NCBI RefSeq assembly: GCF_000011305.1
Contig: NC_004369.1
Location: forward strand, 2,108,001-2,172,000
Length of the DNA stretch: 64,000 nucleotides
Source of the DNA: Corynebacterium efficiens YS-314
Lineage (GTDB): Bacteria; Actinomycetota; Actinomycetes; Mycobacteriales; Mycobacteriaceae
Direction: 5' to 3'
Within the stretch, counting starts at the first letter, position 1; each line of letters opens with the position of its first letter. Made by a program: the position numbers and the translations under genes. Shown one piece after another: positions 28,502 through 37,700 of this stretch. Below the pieces are notes generated by a model that worked only from the letters and a program-made list of their open reading frames with translations, did no database searches and had not been told where the DNA came from.

Positions 28502-28735
28502 TCAGAAGTTGTCCCGGTGGTTGATGGTCTTCTTCACCTGGTTGTAGAAGTAGAAACCACCGACCACGGCCAGGATCAGTCCCAGCACCATGAACGTTGC
28601 GGAGCTGGTGAGAACCCACAGGAGGAGACCGCCACCGACACCGCCGATGACGCTGACCGCGGCGTTGCGGGAGTTTTTGCGCACTTCCTGTTTGCGCTTC
28701 TCGATGGGGTTGCGTGGGTACTGTTGCATGCTCAT
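28502..28735 (-). CDS. Small two-helix membrane protein
   Basis: 77 residues from ATG 28735, which follows a TAGACT box (28749-28744, minus strand) by eight bases, so it is probably leaderless. The basic N-terminus (RNPIEKRKQEVRKNSR) is followed by two hydrophobic segments (about 24-42 and 46-63) and a short basic tail. Conserved-looking but without a family name known to me. It may be co-transcribed with the S4-domain gene 16 bases downstream. Confidence 0.75.
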   Translation of the reverse strand: MSMQQYPRNPIEKRKQEVRKNSRNAAVSVIGGVGGGLLLWVLTSSATFMVLGLILAVVGGFYFYNQVKKTINHRDNF

Positions 28736-28765
28736 GGTCAACCAGTCTAGTGCCCCGCCCGGTGC

Positions 28766-29476
28766 TCAGTCACTCGGGGATTCCACCCACATTGTCCCGG
28801 ACTCCTCCAGTTCGACCTCCGCACCCGCCAGGGAACTCAGCTGGGATTCGGTTGCTGTCTTCTCCCCCGGCCGCAGCGCCAGGGTGAACCGTACATCCGA
28901 GCCGTACTCGGTGTCGGTGATCACCACGCCCAGTCCGCGCAGATTCGCCTCGATGCGGCCGGCGTCGTTGTGGGAGAAGTGGACGGTGAACAGATCGCGC
29001 AGTGACCTGGTGGTGCGGGGAACGTCGACAAGCGTGCTGGAGACGGCATTGGTGTAGGCGTTGACCAGACCACCGGTGCCCAGTTTGATACCACCGAAGT
29101 AACGGACCACCACCGCCGCGATGTCCTTCATCCCCGATCCGCGCAACACCTCGAGCATGGGTTTTCCCGCGGTTCCGGACGGCTCCCCGTCATCGGAGGA
29201 CCGTTCCACATCGTTGGAATCATCCACGTGGTAGATGTAGGCGCTGCAGTGGTGACGGGCATCCGGGTACATCTCGCGCACCAGGGAGATGAAATCACGG
29301 GCCTGCTCCTCCGACTGCACACGAGTGATGTAGGTGAGGAAGCGGGAGCGTTTGATCTCCATCTCGGACTCGAAAACCCGGTCAGCCACCGGCAGTTCAT
29401 AGGCCAGTCCGCCCAGCGGAACGCGGACGGAGGGCGGGGTGTTTCCCGGATTCGGGGCGGCAGGGCAGACAGACAT
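28766..29476 (-). CDS. YigZ/IMPACT-family protein
   Basis: 236 residues. The UPF0029 N-terminal domain spans about residues 35-150: EIKRSRFLTYITRV, HHCSAYIYHV, SDDGEPSGTAGKPMLEVL and VVVRYFGGIKLGTGGLVNAY are the family signatures; the C-terminal half is a second alpha/beta domain. The eukaryotic relative IMPACT inhibits Gcn2; the bacterial function is not established. TAGACT at 29493-29488 gives an mRNA with only a few untranslated bases. It is divergent from treZ, whose promoter lies 30 bases away. Confidence 0.9.
   Translation of the reverse strand: MSVCPAAPNPGNTPPSVRVPLGGLAYELPVADRVFESEMEIKRSRFLTYITRVQSEEQARDFISLVREMYPDARHHCSAYIYHVDDSNDVERSSDDGEPSGTAGKPMLEVLRGSGMKDIAAVVVRYFGGIKLGTGGLVNAYTNAVSSTLVDVPRTTRSLRDLFTVHFSHNDAGRIEANLRGLGVVITDTEYGSDVRFTLALRPGEKTATESQLSSLAGAEVELEESGTMWVESPSD
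29023..29033 (-). repeat. Copy of GCTTGTCGACG in the YigZ gene
   Basis: Exact minus-strand copy encoding Leu-Val-Asp with CTT for Leu. Confidence 0.6.
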
Positions 29477-29487
29477 GGTGACTGTGT

Positions 29488-29525
29488 AGTCTACCCCGAC
29501 CGGGAAACCGCATTTTGGTTAGCCT
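29488..29525. promoter_or_regulatory. Divergent yigZ/treZ promoters
   Basis: TAGACT (29493-29488, minus) faces YigZ, and TAGCCT (29520-29525, plus) sits seven bases before the treZ ATG, making treZ leaderless. The two starts are so close that their RNA polymerases must compete. Confidence 0.5.
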
Positions 29526-29532
29526 GGTGTCC

Positions 29533-31254
29533 ATGTTGACCTCATTGAAATACCGCGTGTGGGCTCCACGCCCGGAAGACGTCCGACTCCACCTCAACGG
29601 TGAGACCCTCCCGATGACCAGAACCGACGGCGACTGGTGGGTCGCCGACCGCGAACCTGCGGTGGGTGACCGGTACGGTTTTGAGCTTTTCGACGGCACC
29701 GAGTGGTCCAAAACCGTCCCCGATCCCCGCTCGCAGTACCAGCCCGACGGTGTGCACGGCCTCAGTGAGGTGATCTCGCCGGATTTCGCATGGTCCGATG
29801 ATGCCTGGACCGGCCGGATCCTGCCCGGTTCGGTGATCTACGAACTCCACGTGGGCACCTTCAGCCCCTCCGGTGACTTCGACGGGGTGATCGAGCGCCT
29901 GGACTACCTGAAGGACCTCGGCGTCACCGCGGTCGAACTGATGCCGGTCCAGCCCTTCGGCGGGAACCGCAACTGGGGTTATGACGGGGTGCTCTGGCAC
30001 GCAGTCCACTCGGGTTACGGTGGGCCCGTGGGCCTGAAGAAGCTTGTCGACGCCTGCCACAACGCCGGCATCGCCGTCTACCTCGATGTGGTCTACAACC
30101 ACTTTGGCCCCGACGGCAACTACAACGGTATGTTCGCCCCCTACACCGCGGGTGGCTCCACCGGCTGGGGCGAGGTGGTCAACATCAACGGCCCCGAGTC
30201 CGATGAGGTGCGCCGCTATATCCTCGATGCTGTGACCCGGTGGTTTGAGGAGTTCCACATCGACGGCCTGCGCTTGGACGCCGTCCACTCCCTCGATGAC
30301 AACGGGGCGTTCCCCCTGCTGGAGCAGATGACGGTGGCCTCCGAGGCCATCGCGGCAGCCACGGGTATCCCACGCTCCCTCATCGCCGAGTCCGACCTCA
30401 ATGATCCCCGCCTGGTCACCTCACGGGAGGCGGGCGGCTACGGACTGCACGCCCAGTGGGTCGATGACATCCACCACGCCCTGCACACCCTGGTCTCCGG
30501 TGAACGCAACGGCTACTACTCAGACTTCGGGGACACCGCGACCCTGGCCTCCACCCTGGAGAAGGTCTTCCACCACACCGGACAGGTCTCCACGTTCCGC
30601 GGGCGCCGCCACGGCCGCGAGATCCGGCGTGATGTGACACCGGCATCCCGGTTCGTCACCTACACCACCACCCACGACCAGACCGGCAACCGTGCGGTGG
30701 GCGATCGCCCGTCGATGAACCTCACCCCCGCCCAGCAGATGCTCAAGGCCGCGGTGATCTACTGCAGCCCGTACACCCCGATGCTGTTCATGGGTGAGGA
30801 GTACGGTGCCACCACCCCGTTCGCCTTCTTCTGCTCGCATACCGACGACGAACTCAACCGCCTGACCTCGGAGGGCCGTAAGCGGGAGTTCGCCCGTCTG
30901 GGGTGGGACCCGGAGACCATCCCCACCCCGTCCGAGGAATCCACGTTCACGGACTCCAAGCTGGACTGGTCATTCACCCCGGAGCAGGAGAACATCCTGG
31001 AGGGTTACCGCACCCTGCTGCGTCTGCGCCGTGAGCTGGGGATGTCCCAGCCGGATCTGCTGTCCATGGAGATCTCCAACGGCCCCGGGTGGATCTCGAT
31101 GGCCAATGGTGACGGCATCCTCGTGGCCAACTTCAGTGACTCCGACGTCGAGGTGCCCTTCGGTGGTGAGCTGATCTACAGCTTCACCTCACCGGAGGTG
31201 CGGGAGGACTCGACGGTGCTGGATGCCTATGGGTTCGCTGTTCTGCGTCGATAG
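29533..31254 (+). CDS. treZ: Maltooligosyl trehalose trehalohydrolase TreZ
   Basis: GH13 enzyme of 573 residues that releases trehalose from maltooligosyl trehalose made by TreY. An N-terminal CBM48-like domain (YRVWAPRPEDVRLHLNG) precedes the barrel; DVVYNHFGPDGN, GLRLDAVHS (nucleophile), LIAESDLNDPR (acid/base) and YTTTHDQTGN are conserved. ATG 29533 was chosen over the upstream GTG at 29515 because TAGCCT sits seven bases before it. A copy of the 11-mer GCTTGTCGACG lies inside at 30042, coding Lys-Lys-Leu-Val-Asp. The stop codon falls in a 12-base tandem repeat. Confidence 0.95.
   Translation: MLTSLKYRVWAPRPEDVRLHLNGETLPMTRTDGDWWVADREPAVGDRYGFELFDGTEWSKTVPDPRSQYQPDGVHGLSEVISPDFAWSDDAWTGRILPGSVIYELHVGTFSPSGDFDGVIERLDYLKDLGVTAVELMPVQPFGGNRNWGYDGVLWHAVHSGYGGPVGLKKLVDACHNAGIAVYLDVVYNHFGPDGNYNGMFAPYTAGGSTGWGEVVNINGPESDEVRRYILDAVTRWFEEFHIDGLRLDAVHSLDDNGAFPLLEQMTVASEAIAAATGIPRSLIAESDLNDPRLVTSREAGGYGLHAQWVDDIHHALHTLVSGERNGYYSDFGDTATLASTLEKVFHHTGQVSTFRGRRHGREIRRDVTPASRFVTYTTTHDQTGNRAVGDRPSMNLTPAQQMLKAAVIYCSPYTPMLFMGEEYGATTPFAFFCSHTDDELNRLTSEGRKREFARLGWDPETIPTPSEESTFTDSKLDWSFTPEQENILEGYRTLLRLRRELGMSQPDLLSMEISNGPGWISMANGDGILVANFSDSDVEVPFGGELIYSFTSPEVREDSTVLDAYGFAVLRR
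30042..30052 (+). repeat. Copy of GCTTGTCGACG in treZ
   Basis: Exact plus-strand copy encoding Leu-Val-Asp with CTT for Leu. Confidence 0.6.
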
Positions 31255-31281
31255 GCACGTCGATAGGCACGTCGGTAAGCA
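31246..31281 (+). repeat. 12-base tandem repeats across the treZ stop
   Basis: CGTCGATAGGCA, CGTCGATAGGCA and CGTCGGTAAGCA in direct succession; the treZ TAG (31252-31254) lies in the first unit. Each unit carries another in-frame stop. Confidence 0.85.
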
Positions 31282-31296
31282 CCCCCGTCGGGCACC

Positions 31297-32607
31297 CTAG
31301 GTCAGGAAGTCGTACTCGGGGGTGCCCGGTTCGAGGCGGCGACAGTCGATCGCGGAGGCATCCATGCGTGCCAGGAGGGAATCCAGGCCGCTGGCCTCAC
31401 CCAGCTGGAGACCCACCAGGGCGGTGCCGGTCTCACGGTTGTTGCGCTTGAGGTACTCGAAGAGGGTGATGTCATCCTCGGGGCCGAGGATGTCCTCCAG
31501 GAAGCTGCGCAGCTGTCCCGGTTTCTGCGGGAAGTTCACCAGGAAGTAGTGCTTGAGGCCACGGTGGACCAGGGACCGCTCCACGATCTCGTTATAGCGC
31601 AGCACATCATTGTTACCACCGGAGATGATGCACACTACGACGGACCCCTTGGCGAATTTCATGTCCCGCAGACCCGCCACCGACAGTGCGCCGGCAGGCT
31701 CGGTGATGATGCCCTCGTTCTGGTACAGCTCAAGCATCTCGGTGCACACCGCACCCTCGCTGACATCCATCATGTGGACGCGGCCCAGGTTCTTCTCCAC
31801 CACCTGGTAGTTGAGGTCCCCGACGCGCTTGACGGCGGCACCATCAACGAAGGGATCCGCGTTCTCCAGGGTCACCGGCCCCCCGGCCTTCAGGGCCGCC
31901 TGCATGGAGGCTGCCCCCGCGGGTTCCACCCCGACGATGGCGGTGCGCGGTGCCATATCTGCCATGTAACTGACCACCCCGGCGAGCAGTCCGCCCCCGC
32001 CGACGGGAACCATGACATGGTCCGGGGATTTACCCAGTGTGGTCAGCTGGGAGAGGATCTCGGCTGCGACAGTGCCCTGGCCGATGATGGTGTCCCGGGC
32101 ATCGAACGGTTCGATCAGGGTGGCCCCGGTGCGTTCGGCATCCTCATGGGCGGCAGCGGAGGCCTCATCGAAGTTGTTGCCGGTCACTACGAGGGTGACA
32201 TATTCCCCACCGTGCACCAGGATGCGGTCGCGCTTCTGCTTCGGGGTCTGCACGGGCACGTAGATGCGCCCTTGAACACCCAGTGACTTGCACACAAACG
32301 CCACACCCTGCGCGTGGTTTCCCGCGGAGGCCGCCACAATGCCAGCATCACGCTGCTCCCGGCTCAGCTGGGAACCGGAGTTGAGGGCACCGCGGATCTT
32401 GTAGGAACGAACATCCTGGAGGTCCTCACGTTTGAGGTAGACCTCCACGCCGGTCTCCTCCGACAGACGCGGGCAGTACTCCAGGGGGGTGGGCGCGATC
32501 ACGGAGGAAATTCGTGCCTGCGCCATCTGAATGTCGGCGGCACGAATCGGCTCCATCCCGCTGTCGATCACTCCTGGGCTCTTCTCAGACACGTGTGTTG
32601 CGCTCAT
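31297..32607 (-). CDS. ilvA: Threonine dehydratase, biosynthetic
   Basis: PLP enzyme that deaminates threonine to 2-oxobutyrate, the first step to isoleucine; 436 residues, as in C. glutamicum. KREDLQDVRSYKIRGA holds the Schiff-base lysine, SAGNHAQGVAF binds substrate, and VGGGGLLAG binds the PLP phosphate. The C-terminal 90 residues (KHYFLVNFPQKPGQLRSFL) form one ACT-like domain, where E. coli IlvA has two; isoleucine feedback control is expected but with a single regulatory lobe. TAAACT lies eight bases before the ATG, so it is probably leaderless. Confidence 0.95.
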   Translation of the reverse strand: MSATHVSEKSPGVIDSGMEPIRAADIQMAQARISSVIAPTPLEYCPRLSEETGVEVYLKREDLQDVRSYKIRGALNSGSQLSREQRDAGIVAASAGNHAQGVAFVCKSLGVQGRIYVPVQTPKQKRDRILVHGGEYVTLVVTGNNFDEASAAAHEDAERTGATLIEPFDARDTIIGQGTVAAEILSQLTTLGKSPDHVMVPVGGGGLLAGVVSYMADMAPRTAIVGVEPAGAASMQAALKAGGPVTLENADPFVDGAAVKRVGDLNYQVVEKNLGRVHMMDVSEGAVCTEMLELYQNEGIITEPAGALSVAGLRDMKFAKGSVVVCIISGGNNDVLRYNEIVERSLVHRGLKHYFLVNFPQKPGQLRSFLEDILGPEDDITLFEYLKRNNRETGTALVGLQLGEASGLDSLLARMDASAIDCRRLEPGTPEYDFLT

Positions 32608-32615
32608 GTTGGATC

Positions 32616-32621
32616 AGTTTA
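32616..32621 (-). promoter_or_regulatory. -10 box of leaderless ilvA
   Basis: TAAACT on the minus strand, eight bases before the ilvA ATG. No ribosome binding site is seen between. Confidence 0.5.
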
Positions 32622-32879
32622 ATCCCCCGGCTCCACTCGATCGACTTCAGCATGGTCTCGGGCACGATTGGGGGACGGCCCGGGGGACGGTTGTGCACCG
32701 GCTGGAAGGTGCCATCAGCCCCGTCGGCGGAGGGCCGTCGCACCGCGACTCTGGGCAAGAGACGGGTGGGCGTATTAGACTCACACGATAGCTGTGACCG
32801 CATTGTGATCTTCCAAGGTTTCCCAGGTGCGTCACCCACCCCGATCCCCCACCCGGTTTTTCCGCTAGGAGTACCTGTT

Positions 32880-33353
32880 TTGAAACTGCGTCGCGCTTCA
32901 CTGGCTCTTGTCACCGCCACGGCGGTTGCCCTCTCCATCATCCCCACCACCGCCGTCGCCCAGGAGGACGCCCCGGCAGCCGTCACCACCACCGACGAGT
33001 CCGTGGACACCTGGCCCGGCAGCGTCGAGGGCAGCTCCATGCTTCTCGACGGTGAACTCCCCCCGGCACCGGAATTCGGCTCCTCCGCATTCGGATCAAG
33101 CGACTCCCAGAAGGAGGAGGAAAAAGAAGAGGACAAGGGCGGAAACCTGGTGAATGAGGACGGTGAGATTCCCGTCATCGGTTCCATCAGTCTCCCCGGT
33201 TGGCTGGCCATCCCCATCGGGATCCTCCAGGTCACCATCGCGGTGACCAGTTTCATGGCCCAGGCCGCGTACATGGTGCTCTCCGTGGTCCCGGACGGAC
33301 CAGAGATCCTGCGTGAGTGGCTGATCTCCGTCGGTATCAACCCCGACGCCTAA
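32880..33353 (+). CDS. Small secreted protein with C-terminal hydrophobic segment
   Basis: 157 residues from TTG 32880, which has AGGAG eight bases upstream; the longer frame has no site. A Sec signal peptide (KLRRASLALVTATAVALSII, then PTTAVAQ) ends at an AVA-QE type cleavage point. The mature part is acidic and disordered (SSDSQKEEEKEEDKGG), then a hydrophobic region of about 45 residues (SLPGWLAIPIGILQVTIAVT...). I know no family. The C-terminal hydrophobic part could embed in the outer mycolate membrane, as small porins do; this is inference. A 43-base palindrome follows. Confidence 0.75.
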   Translation: MKLRRASLALVTATAVALSIIPTTAVAQEDAPAAVTTTDESVDTWPGSVEGSSMLLDGELPPAPEFGSSAFGSSDSQKEEEKEEDKGGNLVNEDGEIPVIGSISLPGWLAIPIGILQVTIAVTSFMAQAAYMVLSVVPDGPEILREWLISVGINPDA

Positions 33354-33378
33354 ACACACCTTCCCTCCGGGGACACAG

Positions 33379-33421
33379 CAGGGGCGGTTGTCCCGGATCT
33401 GATCCGGGACAACCGCCCCTG
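33379..33421. terminator. 43-base perfect palindrome between convergent genes
   Basis: Arms of 21 bases (33379-33399 and 33401-33421) are exact reverse complements around a single T, from CAGGGGCGGTTGTCCC inward. It lies between two convergent genes, so a bidirectional terminator is the simplest reading, although neither side has a T tract. Confidence 0.75.
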
Positions 33422-33454
33422 TTGCGTTGCTGTGTGCAACCCTCGTCCTACAGC

Positions 33455-34660
33455 CTAGAACAGCTCCCTGGAGGCGATGCGGGCGCCCTCCACAAGAGAC
33501 TCCAGCTTCGCCCAGGCGATCTGATGATGGAGACGCCCACCGAGACCACAGTCTGTGGAGGCGATGACATTCTCCGGGCCCACCAGCTTGGCGAACTGCA
33601 CAATGCGGTCAGCCACCAGACGGGGATGCTCGATCATGTTCATGGCGTGGGACACCACACCCGGGTAGATGACGGAGCCTTCCGGCAGTTTGTGGTCCTC
33701 CCACACACGCCATTCATGTGCATGGCGTGGCGAGGCACCCTCGAAGGAGAAACCACCGACCTCGGCGCGCAGGATCTCCTCAATGATGTCACCGAAGGGG
33801 ATGTCGGTGGAGTGGGGTCCATGCCAGGAACCCCAGCAGATGTGCAGGCGGGTCTGCTCCCGGGGCAGTCCCTTGACGGCCGAGTTGATCGCGTCGATAC
33901 GCACACGGATCCACTTGCGGTAATCCTCCACCGAGGGCTCCGGGTTGATCTGGTCCCACGCCTCCGCGAGGTCAGGGGCGTCGAGCTGAACCGTCAGTCC
34001 CGCATCGGTGATGATCTTGTATTCCTGGCTCATTGCGTCGGCACAGGCAGCCACCACTTCCTCATCAGTGGCGTAGTACTCATTCTTCAGACGTGCCGCG
34101 GACCCCGGGGACAGGGCTGCCACGAAACCGGAGGTGGCACCTGCACGCTGCATCGCGTTGGTCAGCAGGGTGACATCGGTGGTGGTCTCATCCTGACCGA
34201 TGTAGGTGATCGGGCCGGTGAACACCGGGTTGCCCACGCTGGCGCGCCCCTGGAAGATGCCGGAATCCGGATCCTCGTAGGCCTCCCGGAACAGCTGGCG
34301 GTCACGGCGGTCCGCGAAACTGGTCAGGCGGATATTCCCCGGGGTGGAACGGATCTTCTCCGCATTGGCCCAGCGGTCCTCATCGGTCATGGTCAGCCCA
34401 CCCAGGCGGGTGAAGGAGTAGTTCCACCAGGCACCGTAATCCACTGCGCCCGAGGTGACATGGCCATATTCGCCCTCGTTGATGATGTCAAGGCCCATAT
34501 CCACCTGGCGCTGGACCACCGAATCCACTGAATCCTCGAGGATGCGGAAGAACTCGGTGTCATCGATGTCGCCGCTGGCGCGTTTGAGGTTGGCGTCGAG
34601 AAGCTCAGGGGTGCGTGGGAGCGAACCCACGTGGGTGGTCCGGATGTGGCCGACGGTCAT
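33455..34660 (-). CDS. MetE-like (cobalamin-independent methionine synthase family) enzyme
   Basis: 401 residues from ATG 34660, with GGAG six bases upstream. It corresponds to the C-terminal catalytic half of MetE: TTHVGSLPRTPELLD at the N-terminus, NEGEYGHVTS, LHICWGSWHGPHSTD with a His-x-Cys pair and ASTDCGLGGRLHH with the second Cys, which together can bind zinc. Full MetE is about 750 residues with an N-terminal duplicate, absent here, so this is a short paralogue; such enzymes can use other methyl donors or thiols (as the epoxyalkane:CoM group does). The 27-base dyad upstream overlaps its predicted promoter. Confidence 0.85.
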   Translation of the reverse strand: MTVGHIRTTHVGSLPRTPELLDANLKRASGDIDDTEFFRILEDSVDSVVQRQVDMGLDIINEGEYGHVTSGAVDYGAWWNYSFTRLGGLTMTDEDRWANAEKIRSTPGNIRLTSFADRRDRQLFREAYEDPDSGIFQGRASVGNPVFTGPITYIGQDETTTDVTLLTNAMQRAGATSGFVAALSPGSAARLKNEYYATDEEVVAACADAMSQEYKIITDAGLTVQLDAPDLAEAWDQINPEPSVEDYRKWIRVRIDAINSAVKGLPREQTRLHICWGSWHGPHSTDIPFGDIIEEILRAEVGGFSFEGASPRHAHEWRVWEDHKLPEGSVIYPGVVSHAMNMIEHPRLVADRIVQFAKLVGPENVIASTDCGLGGRLHHQIAWAKLESLVEGARIASRELF

Positions 34661-34707
34661 GAAAACTCCATTCCTTTTGAAAGTACCTAAGAGGGGTTGG
34701 TGGGTCG

Positions 34708-34753
34708 ATCCTAGCCCGGAAACGATAATATCCACCCGTAGTGGGTGGATATT
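34708..34753 (-). promoter_or_regulatory. MetE-like promoter with 27-base dyad
   Basis: TAGGAT (34713-34708) is a likely -10 box. The dyad AATATCCACCC / GGGTGGATATT (34727-34753, loop GTAGT) has perfect 11-base arms and covers the -35 position, suggesting a repressor or activator site; it could also terminate dnaE, which ends at 34784. Confidence 0.55.
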
Positions 34754-34783
34754 TATTCATGATGGCTATTAACCACTCATGGG

Positions 34784-37700
34784 CTAACCGAGAATTCCCG
34801 GTCCCATGGTGGCCTTGAGGTCACCCATGAGGCTCGCGGACCTGGTGACCCGGAGATGATCACCGAGGATCATCACCGTCGAGCTGTCGCCGTCGACCAG
34901 GTTGAGGTAGACATCCGATTCGCCCCGGTTACCAACCAGGACCTGCTTGAGCTTGGAGATGTTGGTCATGGTGCACTGGTCGGTGCGCATGGTCAACCGC
35001 AGTGGCAGGCCTGAGCCGTTCCCCGGCCCCAGTTCGGGCACCCGCAGATCATCACAGAACAGGCTCATGCGGTCATCCCTGATCGACACATGCGCCTTGG
35101 CCAGGATGATGTTGTCCTCCACGATCAGGGACCCCACGATGGAGTAGACCTTGTTGAACACCAACAGTTCCACCGAGGCGCCGTTGTGATCCTCCATCGT
35201 GACAATCGCCCAGGGGGATCCGTCCTTCTTGGAGAAACGTCGATCCACACCGGAGATGATGCCGCCGACCGTGACCTCCGCACCGTGCCGGAGCTCACCG
35301 GCGATGATGGTGGTCAGCGGGGTGTCGATCTGGGCGGCGAGGGCATCTTCATACCCGTCCAGGGGATGACCCGAGACGTACAGGCCGAGCATCTCCCGCT
35401 CCAGTGCGAGCTCATGCTTGCGGTCCCACTTGTCGTCGGGAACGGCGATCTGGAAGAAACCCCCCACCTCATCCTCCGCCTCCGCGCCGAAGGAGGCGAA
35501 GAGATCGAACTGCCCCTTGTCCGCGGCCTTCTTGGTGGCAATGACGGAATCAACCGCATCCTCATAGACCAGCATGAGGCCCTTGCGGGTGTGTCCCAGG
35601 GAATCGAAGGCACCGGCCTTGATGAGGGACTCGGTGATGCGCTTATTACACGGCAGGGTGTCGATCTTGTCCAGGTAGTCGGAGAAATCCCGGAACATGC
35701 CCTTGCTCTGGCGGGTCTCGATGATGGAGTCCACCACCTCCGAACCCACGTTACGGATGGCACCGAGGCCATAACGGATATCCGTTCCCACGGGCATGAA
35801 GTTCAGGGCCGATTCGTTGATGTCCGGCGAGAGCACCCGGATGCCCAGGTGACGGCAGTCCGCCAGGTAGATGGCGGTCTTGTCCTTGTTGTCACCCACC
35901 GAGGTCAACAGCGCGGCCATGTACTCCGGCGCGTAATGCGCCTTGAGGTATGCCGTCCAGAACGACACCAGTCCGTACCCGGCGGCGTGGGACTTGTTGA
36001 ACGCGTAACCGGCGAACGGCAGGATGGTGTCCCACAGCGTCTTGATGGCATCGGCGGAGAAACCATTGGCCTTCATGCCGGCCTCGAAGGCCGCGAACTC
36101 CTTGGCCAGCACCTCGGGTTTCTTCTTACCCATGGCCTTACGGAAACCATCGGCCTGACCGGCGGTGTAGTTGGCCACCTTCTGGGAGATCTTCATGATC
36201 TGCTCCTGATACACGATCAGGCCATAGGTCTCGCCGAGGATCTCCGCGAGGGGTTCCTCCAGCTCGGGGTGGATCGGGGTGATCGGTTTGCGCCCGTTCT
36301 TACGGTCGGCGTAATCCCAGTGGGCGTTCACGCCCATCGGTCCGGGTCGGTACAGGGCGAGCGCGGCGACAATGTCATTGAAGCCCGTTGGTTGCATGCG
36401 TTTGAGCAGCTCCTGCATGCCACCACCATCGAGCTGGAAGATACCGAGGGTCTCGCCGCGGCTCAGCAGCTTGTAGGTTTCCTCATCCTCGATGCTCAGG
36501 TTCTCCAGATCGACGACCTTGCCGTCGCGGTTGGCCTTGATGTTCTCGATGGCATCACCGATGACGGTGAGGTTACGCAGACCCAGGAAGTCCATCTTGA
36601 GCAGGCCGATGGCCTCACAGGCCGGATAGTCCCACCCGGTGATGTAGGCACCGTCGGCGGGACGTTTCCACATCGGGATGCACTCCAGCAGTGGCTGGGA
36701 GGACATGATCACGGCACAGGCATGCACGCCTGCCTGCCTCACCACGCCCTCCAGTCCCCGGGCGGTGTCGTAGATCTTGCGTACATCCGGGTCCGTCTCG
36801 ATGAGTGCGCGGACCTCGCCTGCCTCGTTGTACCGCTCGTGCTCCGGATCGGTGATGCCGCTGAGTGGGATGTCCTTGGCCATGATCGGTGGTGGCAGAA
36901 CCTTGGTGATCCGGTCGGCGATCTGGTAACCGGGCTGGCCGAACTGCACGCGGGCGGAGTCCTTGATGGCCTGCTTCGTCTTCACCGTGCCGAAGGTGAT
37001 CACCTGGGCGATCTTGTCCTCGCCCCAGCGGTCCGCTGCGTAGCGGATCATCTCGCCACGACGGCGGTCATCGAAGTCGATATCGATATCGGGTGCGGAC
37101 GGGCGTTCCGGGTTGAGGAAGCGCTCGAAGAGCAGACCGTGTTCGATGGGGTCGATGTTGGTGATGGTCAGGGCGTAGGCGACCAGCGCACCGGCGGCGG
37201 AACCACGACCCGGACCGACCCAGATGCCGATGGAGCGGGCATGCTTGATGATCTCCGCGACGATGAGGAAGTAGGAGGGATACCCCTTCATGTCGATGAC
37301 GGAGATCTCATACTCGGCGCGCTCGATGTATTCCTGCGGGACCTGCTGCCCGGGGAAACGATCCTCCAGACCGGCCATCACCTCATGGTGCAGCCACGAG
37401 GTCGGGGTGTGGCCCTCGGGGACATCGGCGACCGGCATGCGGTCGTGGGGGTGCTCCTCCCAGATCTCCCCGTAGTCCTGGACACGCTCGGCGATCCAGA
37501 GGGTGTTGTCGCAGCCATCCGGCACCGTGTCATCCCAGAGGCTGCGCATCTGCTCAGCCGTCTTGATGTAATACCCGGAGCCGTCGAATTTGAAGCGGTC
37601 CTCGTCGTGAAGCGTCTTGCCGGTCTGCACACACAACATGGCCTCATGCGCCTGTGCCTGGGATTCCAAAACATAGTGACAGTCATTGGTCACCAGGGGC

